Source: Angelakisella sp. (GTDB lineage: Bacteria > Bacillota > Clostridia > Oscillospirales > Ruminococcaceae). Taken from it: DNA of 12,733 nt. Under the pieces are notes generated by a model. It saw only the letters and a program-made list of their open reading frames with translations, searched no databases and was not told where the DNA came from. Below, one piece after another: positions 1 to 6,376 of the stretch (the stretch's first letter is position 1; the number at the start of each line of letters is the position of its first letter). Where the stretch lies: contig WSMP01000033.1 of the NCBI GenBank assembly GCA_013316495.1, positions 1 to 12,733 on the forward strand, written 5' to 3'. A program made the translations under genes and the position numbers.

Positions 1-23
1 ATGGTCAGCAGGACCTCTCCCAC
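1..23 (-). CDS. Possible 5' end of a divergent gene running off the left edge
   Basis: On the minus strand a GTG codon (bases 23-21) follows a near-perfect ribosome site AAAGGAGG (bases 39-32) with 8 bases between them. An in-frame TAG lies a few codons upstream, so the frame opens near here. The visible codons read M-G-E-V-L-L-T and then leave the window; all have G/C-rich usage like the other genes. A minus-strand promoter can be drawn at 118-146. Seven residues are too few to suggest a product. The alternative is that bases 1-102 are the end of a plus-strand frame (stop TGA at 100-102), but no ribosome site or terminator supports that. Confidence 0.35.
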
Positions 24-56
24 AGGGAACTCCTCCTTTGGGATGTCTGGCTACAA

Positions 57-79
57 GGGTATAGAGAAAACCTATACCC
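57..79. repeat. Inverted repeat GGGTATAG-N7-CTATACCC
   Basis: Two perfect 8-base arms (57-64 and 72-79) flank a 7-base AT-rich spacer. The element sits 20 bases upstream of the -35 box of the hydratase promoter and inside the leader of the putative divergent gene. It has no T-tract, so an operator for an unidentified regulator is more likely than a terminator. It does not resemble the TTAAAASTTTTAA sites further along. Confidence 0.45.
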
Positions 80-98
80 GAACCAAACAATTCTGTAT

Positions 99-127
99 TT
101 GATTTATATCACGCTCTATTATATAAT
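99..127 (+). promoter_or_regulatory. Sigma-A-type promoter of the hydratase gene
   Basis: The -35 box TTGATT (99-104) and a perfect -10 box TATAAT (122-127) are separated by 17 bases. Transcription should start near 134, giving a leader of about 155 bases before the ATG at 291. Confidence 0.7.
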
Positions 128-146
128 AAAACCAGAAATTAAACAA
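118..146 (-). promoter_or_regulatory. Possible divergent minus-strand promoter sharing a palindromic -10
   Basis: Bases 118-127 form the perfect palindrome ATTATATAAT, so TATAAT also reads on the minus strand (123-118). A weak -35 TTGTTT (146-141) lies 17 bases upstream on that strand. It would drive the putative gene beginning at 23. The weakness is the -35 match, 3 of 6. Confidence 0.35.
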
Positions 147-148
147 GA

Positions 149-210
149 GGCCGCTTCGTCTTCTTTTTCTTCTTGCGAAAGAAGAAAAAGAAGCAAAAAG
201 AAGAACGGCC
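149..210 (+). promoter_or_regulatory. Long leader hairpin with GCGA (GNRA) loop
   Basis: Bases 160-174 and 179-193 are perfect 15-base complementary arms, pyrimidine-rich then purine-rich, around the tetraloop GCGA (175-178). The outer pairings are CTTC (154-157) with GAAG (200-203) and GGCCG (149-153) with CGGCC (206-210). These extend it into one interrupted stem of 24 pairs. It lies wholly in the predicted leader of the hydratase mRNA. There is no downstream T-tract, so it is not a normal terminator. It may be an mRNA stability element, a protein-binding site or a dispersed palindromic repeat. Confidence 0.55.
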
Positions 211-290
211 AAGGGTCTCCATAACATAGCGGATTTGTACAAAGGACACAAGCCCCGGCGGGCAGAACATAGGAAAAGAGGAGAAACATT

Positions 291-2585
291 ATGGTAAAGC
301 TCTATGACACCGGCGTATACCTGCTGAACCAAACCGAGATCATCCCCGATGACGGCAACGCGGCAGCCGCCCTGCGGCAGCGGACCGGCAGGGAGATCGC
401 CAAGGAGGAGGCCAAAAAGGGCACCATGGCCTATGGGATTATTGAGGCCCACAACCACTCCGATGAGCCGGAAAATCTCCGTATCAAATTCGATTCCATC
501 ACCTCCCACGATATCACCTACGTGGGTATTATCCAAACCGCCCGCGCCTCCGGCATGGAGAAATTTCCCATTCCCTATGTCCTTACCAACTGCCATAACA
601 GCCTTTGCGCCGTGGGGGGCACCATCAACGAGGATGACCACATGTTTGCCCTCTCCGCCGCCAAAAAGTACGGCGGCATCTATGTTCCCACCAACATGGC
701 CGTCATCCACAGCTACAACCGGGAGATGATGTCCGGCTGCGGGCGGATGATTCTGGGCTCCGATTCCCACACCCGCTACGGCGCTTTGGGCACCATGGCG
801 GTGGGGGAAGGCGGCGGCGAGCTTGCCAAGCAGCTTTTGGGCCGCACCTACGACTTTGCCCGCCCTGGCGTCATCGCCATCTACCTCACCGGCAAGCCCC
901 AAAGGGGGGTGGGGCCCCAGGACGTGGCTCTGTCCATCATCGGCAAGGTCTACGCCAATGGCTATGTCAAAAACCGGGTGATGGAGTTTGTGGGGGATGG
1001 CGTTGGGAATCTGCCGGTGGAATACCGCAACGGCATCGACGTTATGACCACCGAAACCACCTGCTGGAGCTCCATCTGGCACACCGACCAAAAGGTAGCG
1101 GAATATTACGCCATCCACGGCCGCAAGGATGCCTATAAGGAGCTCCGCCCCGCCGACGTGGCCTATTACGACGGCCTGGTGTATGTGGACCTTGCCACAG
1201 TGGAGCCCACCATCGCCATGCCCTTCCACCCCAGCAACACCTACACCATCGCAGAGCTGAAGGCCCACCCCGCCGACGTGATCGCCGCCGTCACCGACGC
1301 GGGCCGCAAGCAGTTTGAAAACGCCAAATTCGCCTTCACCCTGGACCAGAAGATCCGGGGCGGCGAAATCTATGTGGACCAGGGGCTGGTGGCCGGCTGC
1401 TCCGGCGGCACCTTCGATAACCTTTGCGCCGTGGCGGATATCCTGGATGGGCAGTCCATCGGCAACGGCGCCTTTACCATGAGCGTCTACCCCGGCAGCC
1501 AGCCCGCCTACCTGGAGCTGGTGAAAAACGGCGCCATCCAGAAGATTATGGGGGCGGGCGCCCTGGTGCGGGAATGCTTCTGCGGCCCCTGCTTCGGCGC
1601 CGGGGATACCCCCGCCAACCAGGAGTTCTCCATCCGCCACACCACCCGGAACTTCCCCAACCGGGAGGGCTCCAAGCCCGGCGAGGGCCAGATCTCCTAT
1701 GTGGCCCTGATGGACGCCCGCTCCATCGCCGCCACCGCCATCAACGGCGGACGGCTCACCGCGGCCACCGACCTGGATGTGGACTATTCCACCCCCAAAT
1801 ACTTCTTCGACGGCTCCATCTACGAAAAGCGCGTCTTTGACGGCTGGGGCAAGGCGGACCCCGCGGTGGAGCTGAAATTCGGCCCCAACATCAAGGACTG
1901 GCCGGTTATCCCCTCCCTCACCGAGCATATGCTTCTGCGGCTGGTGAGCTTCATCGACGACCCGGTCACCACCACCGACGAGCTGATCCCCTCCGGCGAA
2001 ACCTCCTCCTACCGCTCCAACCCCCTGCGCCTGGCGGAATTCACCCTCAGCCGCAAGGACCCCGCCTATGTGGGGGAGGCCAAGGCGGTGCTGGCCCTGG
2101 AGCAGGGCCGGGAGGCGGGCGAGGACCCCACCGGGAAGGACGCCGGCGTTGCCGCCGCTTACGAGGCCATCCGCACCATCCCCGGCTTTGGGGAAATCGA
2201 CCCCAAGGCGGTGGGCTTTGGCAGCACCATTTACGCCAACAAGCCGGGGGACGGCTCCGCCCGCGAGCAGGCCGCTTCCTGCCAGCGGGTGGTGGGGGCC
2301 TGGGCCAACATCGCCCAGGAGTACGCCACCAAGCGCTACCGCTCCAACTGCATCAACTGGGGCATCGTTCCCTTCCTCACCCAGGATAAGGACGCCCTCT
2401 CCAAGGGCTGCTACGTCTTCGTTCCCCATGTCCGGGAGGCCATCCTCTCCGGGAACGAGGCTATCAAGGCCTATGTCATCCGGGAAGGCCAGGTGAAGGA
2501 GATCACCCTTTCCATCGGCGGCCTCACCCCCGATGAGAAGAAGGTCATCGCCGCCGGCTGCCTCATCAATTACTACCGGGGTTAA
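291..2585 (+). CDS. Aconitase-superfamily hydratase, YbhJ-like
   Basis: This 764-residue cytosolic protein is predicted to be a [4Fe-4S] hydro-lyase of the aconitase superfamily. The motif GSDSHT (D158-S159-H160-T161) matches the aconitase substrate/cluster region. Cluster ligands are probably C370 (AGCSGG) and C431/C434 (CFCGPC), with C429 an extra nearby cysteine. TTRNF (R453-N454-F455) followed by a GR-type stretch is the classic NRNF region. The C-terminal swivel domain carries GDGSARE (D654-E659). The domain order (1-3, linker, swivel) and length fit the uncharacterised YbhJ group better than citrate aconitase (about 900 residues) or the split LeuC/LeuD enzymes. The start follows GAGGAG (278-283) at 7 bases. 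It has its own promoter and terminator, so it is a single-gene unit. Family membership is clear; the substrate is unknown. Confidence 0.9.
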   Translation: MVKLYDTGVYLLNQTEIIPDDGNAAAALRQRTGREIAKEEAKKGTMAYGIIEAHNHSDEPENLRIKFDSITSHDITYVGIIQTARASGMEKFPIPYVLTNCHNSLCAVGGTINEDDHMFALSAAKKYGGIYVPTNMAVIHSYNREMMSGCGRMILGSDSHTRYGALGTMAVGEGGGELAKQLLGRTYDFARPGVIAIYLTGKPQRGVGPQDVALSIIGKVYANGYVKNRVMEFVGDGVGNLPVEYRNGIDVMTTETTCWSSIWHTDQKVAEYYAIHGRKDAYKELRPADVAYYDGLVYVDLATVEPTIAMPFHPSNTYTIAELKAHPADVIAAVTDAGRKQFENAKFAFTLDQKIRGGEIYVDQGLVAGCSGGTFDNLCAVADILDGQSIGNGAFTMSVYPGSQPAYLELVKNGAIQKIMGAGALVRECFCGPCFGAGDTPANQEFSIRHTTRNFPNREGSKPGEGQISYVALMDARSIAATAINGGRLTAATDLDVDYSTPKYFFDGSIYEKRVFDGWGKADPAVELKFGPNIKDWPVIPSLTEHMLLRLVSFIDDPVTTTDELIPSGETSSYRSNPLRLAEFTLSRKDPAYVGEAKAVLALEQGREAGEDPTGKDAGVAAAYEAIRTIPGFGEIDPKAVGFGSTIYANKPGDGSAREQAASCQRVVGAWANIAQEYATKRYRSNCINWGIVPFLTQDKDALSKGCYVFVPHVREAILSGNEAIKAYVIREGQVKEITLSIGGLTPDEKKVIAAGCLINYYRG

Positions 2586-2606
2586 TCTATACCGCCTCTT
2601 TTCCAG

Positions 2607-2639
2607 AAGGACCTCTGCCGGAAGACAGGGGTCCTTTTT
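2607..2639 (+). terminator. Rho-independent terminator of the hydratase gene
   Basis: An 11-bp stem (2607-2617 with 2626-2636, one G-U pair) encloses an 8-base loop, and a run of five T ends it. It begins 21 bases after the hydratase stop codon. Confidence 0.85.
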
Positions 2640-2753
2640 CTCATTTTCCCCTGGGACATCCCCCCAAAGGCCCCCTCCCGCACCGGGATAATCGCCGGCG
2701 CTTTTCCCTTTTTTATCCATGATTTCGAGCCCTTTCTAGTGAAAACAGCAAAA

Positions 2754-2766
2754 TTAAAAGTTTTAA
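2754..2766. promoter_or_regulatory. Palindrome TTAAAAGTTTTAA, candidate ROK operator
   Basis: This is a perfect 6-1-6 palindrome upstream of the ROK gene. The identical 13-mer, read on the other strand, recurs at 5466-5478 before the transport operon. In the forward direction the match extends to AATTAAAA[G/C]TTTTAAC (2752-2767 and 5464-5479), 15 of 16 bases. In a GC-rich genome this AT-rich match is unlikely to be chance. It lies about 54-66 bases upstream of the predicted ROK transcription start, so an UP-element contribution is also possible. Confidence 0.55.
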
Positions 2767-2784
2767 CTTTGGTTATTTCGTCCA

Positions 2785-2813
2785 TTGCTTTTCTTTTTAG
2801 AAAACCGTATGAT
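2785..2813 (+). promoter_or_regulatory. Promoter of the ROK-isomerase unit
   Basis: TTGCTT (2785-2790), a 17-base spacer and TATGAT (2808-2813, 5 of 6 matches to the consensus) give a start near 2820 and a 38-base leader. An alternative promoter overlapping the palindrome (GTGAAA 2739-2744, TTTAAC 2762-2767) is possible but weaker. Confidence 0.5.
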
Positions 2814-2857
2814 GTTTATAGAGCCTGTTACATACCCCAGGAGAAAGGAAGGTCCCC

Positions 2858-4066
2858 ATGACCAAAGGAGAGGGCATCAGCCTTTTGGGCGTCAAGGAGC
2901 GAAACCGCCAGCAGATCAAGCGGGTAATCTACCGTCAGGCCCCGGTGACCCGGCAGCATATCACCGACGAGCTGGGGCTTTCCCTCCCCACCATCACCAC
3001 CAACGTGGCTCAAATGCTGGGGGAAGGGCTGCTGGTGGAATACGCCGCCCCCGGCCGCTCCCCCACCGGCGGGCGGCGGCTTCAGCTGCTGGACTTTAAC
3101 GCTGCGGCCCGGTACGCCGTGGGGGTGGAGCTGGGTCCCTACCAAACCCTTTTCTGCCTCACCGACCTGCGGGGACGGGTCTGCGCCAGCCTGGCCCTGG
3201 AGGCCGCCTCCCCCCAGTACCTGGAGATGACCGCCTTTGTGGCCCAAAGCGTCCGGGAGCTGGTCCAACGCTCCGGCATCCGGGAGGAACGGCTCTTTGG
3301 GGTGGGGGTGGGCATCCCTGGCTTCATCGAATATCAGGAGGGGGTCATCCGCACCGCCTTCCACAGCGATTGGATGGGCCGCCCCTTTGTTCAGGACCTT
3401 GCCAGCCTCCTCTCCCTGCCGGTGTGGATTGATAACAACGCCCGGATGCGGGCCTTCGGTCGGGAGATGTTCGGCTCCGGCGCCGCCCCGGATACCTTCG
3501 CTTACTTTTTGGTTTTCAAGGGCCTGGCCTGCCCCCTGATGATAAAAAACAACGTCCTGGCGGGGCACAAGGCCAGCGCCGGGGAGGTAGGCCACACCAC
3601 CATCCTGCCGGACGGCCCCCTCTGCCCCACCTGCGGGCGCCGGGGCTGCCTGGAGGCGGTGGCGGGGGAAAGCGCCATCCTGTCCGCCGCGGCCAAGGCC
3701 CTGGCCCAGGGTAATGCCCCCTGTCTGGCGGCTCTTGTGCCGCCGGGGGAGACCCCGGATACCGCCCGCGTCCTGGAGGCCCAGCGGCAGGGGGACCCGG
3801 CCATCGGCTCCATTATGGAAAAGGCGGTGGAGTACCTGGGGCTGGAGGTGGCCAATATCTTTAACTTTATCAGTCCCAGCCTGGTGGTGGTGGACGGTTA
3901 CATCTTCCAGCTGGAGGAAAACCGCCGCCGTCTCCAGGAGACGGTGCAGGGGAACCTCTACGGTTTGATGGCCAGGGAGACAAACATTGAGTTCCTCCCC
4001 TACGACCGCCTCACCGGGGCGCTGGGGGCCGCCGCCTTTGTGGTGCGCCGCTGTTTGCTGGATTAA
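2858..4066 (+). CDS. ROK-family (NagC/XylR-type) transcriptional regulator
   Basis: This 402-residue protein has an N-terminal winged helix-turn-helix (about residues 17-65; recognition helix near TDELGLSLPTITTNV) fused to an ROK sugar-kinase-like fold. GVELG near residue 90 and GVGIPGF mark the fold. The zinc site is present as GEVGH (H246) and C256/C259/C264 in CPTCGRRGCLE, with one more residue than the usual C-x-C spacing. Kinase features are lost: the glycine-rich phosphate loop reads GLACPL (222-227), and the catalytic Asp of the N-D-A motif is Asn (N194). It should therefore be a ligand-sensing DNA-binding protein, normally a repressor released by a sugar or sugar phosphate. The start is preceded by GGAGAAAGGAAGG. 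The isomerase gene follows 22 bases later, so the two are probably co-transcribed. The ligand cannot be read from the sequence. Confidence 0.9.
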   Translation: MTKGEGISLLGVKERNRQQIKRVIYRQAPVTRQHITDELGLSLPTITTNVAQMLGEGLLVEYAAPGRSPTGGRRLQLLDFNAAARYAVGVELGPYQTLFCLTDLRGRVCASLALEAASPQYLEMTAFVAQSVRELVQRSGIREERLFGVGVGIPGFIEYQEGVIRTAFHSDWMGRPFVQDLASLLSLPVWIDNNARMRAFGREMFGSGAAPDTFAYFLVFKGLACPLMIKNNVLAGHKASAGEVGHTTILPDGPLCPTCGRRGCLEAVAGESAILSAAAKALAQGNAPCLAALVPPGETPDTARVLEAQRQGDPAIGSIMEKAVEYLGLEVANIFNFISPSLVVVDGYIFQLEENRRRLQETVQGNLYGLMARETNIEFLPYDRLTGALGAAAFVVRRCLLD

Positions 4067-4088
4067 AAATGGAAAGGACTATAGAACC

Positions 4089-5357
4089 ATGGTAAAGCTG
4101 ACACTGCCGGACCGGTGGCTGGAAGAGGACCTTCCCGGCTGGGAGGCGGAAAAGAAAACTGCGGCGGACCTGCTGGAGCGGGTCCGCGCCGGGGAGCCGA
4201 AGTACCACGGCAGCCTGGGGTGGCTCCACACCCAAAGCTGGGCGGGGGACGATGCCTTGGAGCGGTTGTCCGCCCTGGGGGCGGAGATTCGCAGCAAGGC
4301 TGGCATTCTGGTCCTCATTGGGGTGGGAGGCTCCAACAACGCCGCCCGCTCGGTGCTCCAGGCCCTGAAGCCCCAGGGGATGGAGGTGCTCTATGCCGGG
4401 AACAGCCTTTCTCCCCACGCTTTAAACGAGCTATTGGAGCGGATAGAGGGGCGGCAGGTCTTTCTCAACTGCATCGCCAAAAACTTCGAGACACTGGAGC
4501 CGGGGGTGGCCTTCCGGGTGCTGCGCCTCTGGATGGAGCGGCGGTACGGAACCCAGGAGGCGGCCCGGCGCATCCTTTGCACCGGCACCCCAGGCAGCTC
4601 CCTGGAGGAGCTTTGCACCCGCCGGGGATACGCCTTCCTCCCCTTCCCCACCGATATCGGCGGGCGGTACTCCGCCCTGAGCAATGTGGGGCTGCTGCCT
4701 ATGGCGGCGGCGGGGGTGGAGATAACCCGTTTGGTAAAGGGCGCCAGAGGGATGGAGGCCCTTTTGTGGGAGGCCCCGCCGGAGGAAAACCCCGCCCTTC
4801 TCTACGCCGCCTTCCGGGATTACCTTTCCCGCAGGGGATACCGGGTGGAGCTTCTCTCCTCCTTCGAGCCCCGGCTGCGGTGGTTCTACAAGTGGTGGGA
4901 GCAGCTCTTTGCAGAAAGCGAGGGCAAGGACGGCAAGGGCATCTTCCCGGTGACGGGGGAATTCAGCGAGGAGCTGCATTCCCTGGGACAGTTCATCCAG
5001 GATGGGTTCCCCATGCTCTTTGAAACCTTCCTGACCGTGGCGGAGCCGGGAGCCGGGGACCGCCTCATCCTCCCTGCCGACCGGGACACTGGGGACGGCT
5101 TTGACTACCTGGAGGGGATGGACCTGTGGCAGGTGAACCGCACCGCCTTTTCCGCCACCCTCCAGGCCCACGGGGAGCGCCTTCCCTGCGCCGTCCTGGA
5201 GCTCCCCCGCCTGGAGGAGGAGAGCCTCGGCGCTCTGTTTTACTTCTTCCAGTTCGCCTGCTACCTCTCCTGCCGCCTGGCGGGGGTGGACCCCTTCGAC
5301 CAGCCGGGGGTGGAGGCCTACAAGCAGCGGATGTTCCAGGGGTTGGGCAGGCCATAG
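4089..5357 (+). CDS. pgi: Glucose-6-phosphate isomerase family protein
   Basis: This 422-residue protein is of the phosphoglucose isomerase fold (two SIS subdomains). GVGGS near residue 80 is the phosphate loop. DIGGRYS followed by VGLLP is signature 1. The stretch AESEGKDGKGIFP carries the expected base Glu, ELHSLGQFIQDG the ring-opening His, and FDQPGVEAYK near the C-terminus is signature 2 with its Lys. All active-site elements appear intact, so ketose/aldose isomerisation of a hexose phosphate or a close analogue is expected in the cytosol. It is somewhat shorter than typical Firmicute Pgi (about 450). The ATG at 4089 is chosen because GAAAGGA (4072-4078) precedes it; the open frame extends upstream only into the ROK gene. 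Pairing with a ROK regulator and position before a transport operon suggest a pathway-dedicated paralogue. Whether it is the cell's only Pgi cannot be judged here. Confidence 0.85.
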   Translation: MVKLTLPDRWLEEDLPGWEAEKKTAADLLERVRAGEPKYHGSLGWLHTQSWAGDDALERLSALGAEIRSKAGILVLIGVGGSNNAARSVLQALKPQGMEVLYAGNSLSPHALNELLERIEGRQVFLNCIAKNFETLEPGVAFRVLRLWMERRYGTQEAARRILCTGTPGSSLEELCTRRGYAFLPFPTDIGGRYSALSNVGLLPMAAAGVEITRLVKGARGMEALLWEAPPEENPALLYAAFRDYLSRRGYRVELLSSFEPRLRWFYKWWEQLFAESEGKDGKGIFPVTGEFSEELHSLGQFIQDGFPMLFETFLTVAEPGAGDRLILPADRDTGDGFDYLEGMDLWQVNRTAFSATLQAHGERLPCAVLELPRLEEESLGALFYFFQFACYLSCRLAGVDPFDQPGVEAYKQRMFQGLGRP

Positions 5358-5366
5358 GACTCCGCA

Positions 5367-5428
5367 CCACCGGGGGATATCCTTCCCAGGTGCCCACGGA
5401 GGCAGCCAGAGGCATATCCCTTGGGTGG
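5367..5428 (+). other. Potential RNA structure between isomerase and permease genes
   Basis: CCACC (5367-5371) can pair with GGTGG (5424-5428), and GGGATAT (5374-5380) with ATATCCC (5414-5420). Inside them is a small TGCC/GGCA hairpin (5391-5394 with 5401-5404). No T-tract follows and I do not recognise a known riboswitch class. If the operon promoter overlaps the palindrome at 5466, this element would lie only on read-through transcripts from the isomerase gene. Confidence 0.3.
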
Positions 5429-5451
5429 AGAGCCTTTACTGCAATGCTCAT

Positions 5452-5479
5452 TTGCCCGGAGTTAATTAAAACTTTTAAC
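5452..5479 (+). promoter_or_regulatory. Weak candidate promoter of the transport operon
   Basis: TTGCCC (5452-5457) and TTTAAC (5474-5479) are 16 bases apart, each 4 of 6 matches to consensus. The -10 lies inside the palindrome at 5466-5478, so binding there would block transcription directly. No better promoter was found between 5358 and 5519. Confidence 0.3.
5466..5478. promoter_or_regulatory. Palindrome TTAAAACTTTTAA, candidate ROK operator
   Basis: This is the reverse complement of the palindrome at 2754-2766 and identical in all 13 bases. It lies 41 bases before the permease start and stands out as an AT-rich island in GC-rich surroundings. Its position before the first gene of the operon fits a repressor site of the neighbouring ROK protein. 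Confidence 0.6.
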
Positions 5480-5519
5480 AAACTGGAAAAAAGTGCCTTG
5501 CACGAAAGGAGAAGACGCT

Positions 5520-6362
5520 ATGTCAACATTTTCGGGAAAGGGGACCCCGCCGGTCTCCAAAGCCAGGAAGCTCAAGGACTTTGGGGAGGGCTCCGGGACG
5601 GTCCGCACCGCCACCATGGTGCTTTCCCTCCTGGGGGGCATCCTCATCTGGTGGCTTCTATCCCTGCTGCCGGGGGTGGGGAGCATCCTGGCGGGACCCC
5701 AGGACATCATCCGCCGCTCCCTTCCGGAGCTTCTCAGCGATGGGGCCACCGGGGAGTTTGAGGCCTATCTTCTGCTTAAGCACATCTACTGGTCCTTCCG
5801 CCGGGTGCTGGGGGGCTGGGCTATCGCCTTCCTCTGCTCCATCCCCACCGCCTTCCTTATGGGGTGGTACCGCACCTTCCGCAACCTTGTGGACCCCTGG
5901 ATCCAGTTCTTCCGCACCATCCCTCCCATCGCCCTCATCCCCATGGTGATTCTCCTTATGGGCACCGGGGAAAAGGCTAAAATCACCGTTATTTTCATCA
6001 CCTCCTTCCTGGTGATGACGGTGACGGTGTACCAGGGGGTACGCAACATCGACATGACCCTGGTGAAGGCGGCCTACACCTTTGGGGCCAGCGACCTTTC
6101 CATCTTTGCCCAGGTGGTGATCCCCTATTCCTTCCCCTTCATTCTCACCGCCGCCCGCCTGGGGGTCTCCACCGCCCTCACCACCCTCATCGCCGCCGAG
6201 ATGACCGGCACCTTCTACGGCCTGGGGAGCATGATCCAAACCGCCCAAATCTACTTCCGGATGGACAAGGTGCTGCTGGGAATCATCTGCATTGGGGCTA
6301 TTGGATTTGTGCTGGACCGTCTGCTGCTCCTGGCGGAGAAGCGGATTACACGCTGGAAGTGA
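5520..6362 (+). CDS. ABC importer permease, SsuC/TauC type
   Basis: This 280-residue inner-membrane permease belongs to the binding-protein-dependent transport family that includes SsuC, TauC and NrtB. About six membrane segments are visible (near residues 31-51, 95-115, 131-148, 153-171, 205-228 and 249-270). The EAA coupling loop is clear at 183-202 (KAAYTFGAS to VVIP) and would contact the ATPase encoded next. It presumably works as a homodimer. The ATG at 5520 is preferred over an upstream in-frame GTG (5493) because AAAGGAGA (5505-5512) is correctly placed for the ATG. It is the first gene of the five-gene operon, and its stop overlaps the ribosome-site region of the ATPase. The family transports sulfonates, taurine, nitrate, thiamine precursors and similar small molecules; the substrate here is not determined. 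Confidence 0.9.
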   Translation: MSTFSGKGTPPVSKARKLKDFGEGSGTVRTATMVLSLLGGILIWWLLSLLPGVGSILAGPQDIIRRSLPELLSDGATGEFEAYLLLKHIYWSFRRVLGGWAIAFLCSIPTAFLMGWYRTFRNLVDPWIQFFRTIPPIALIPMVILLMGTGEKAKITVIFITSFLVMTVTVYQGVRNIDMTLVKAAYTFGASDLSIFAQVVIPYSFPFILTAARLGVSTALTTLIAAEMTGTFYGLGSMIQTAQIYFRMDKVLLGIICIGAIGFVLDRLLLLAEKRITRWK

Positions 6363-6376
6363 AAGGAGACAGTTTT

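Noticed and set aside
1..102. Plus-strand 33-codon frame from base 1 to TGA at 100-102
   Set aside because: No ribosome site is visible and the frame crosses the inverted repeat and AT-rich promoter region; the minus-strand start at 23 is better supported.
149..210. Leader hairpin as a Rho-independent terminator
   Set aside because: Neither strand has a T-tract immediately after the stem, and it lies between a strong promoter and its gene.
72..2720. 882-residue minus-strand open frame opposite the hydratase
   Set aside because: It is Gly/Val/His-rich with no recognisable domain, runs antisense to a clear aconitase-family gene, and is the usual shadow frame of GC-rich coding sequence.
2582..2785. 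67-residue minus-strand frame between hydratase and ROK gene
   Set aside because: It runs through the terminator hairpin and AT-rich promoter region, has no good ribosome site and no familiar motif.
5367..5428. TPP or other known riboswitch controlling the importer
   Set aside because: The SsuA/NMT1 family made a thiamine-related switch worth checking, but the conserved TPP core sequences are not present and I see no other known class.
5126..5761. Plus-strand frame across the isomerase end and permease start
   Set aside because: Pro/Gly/Arg-rich composition, no ribosome site, and overlap with two real genes in other frames.
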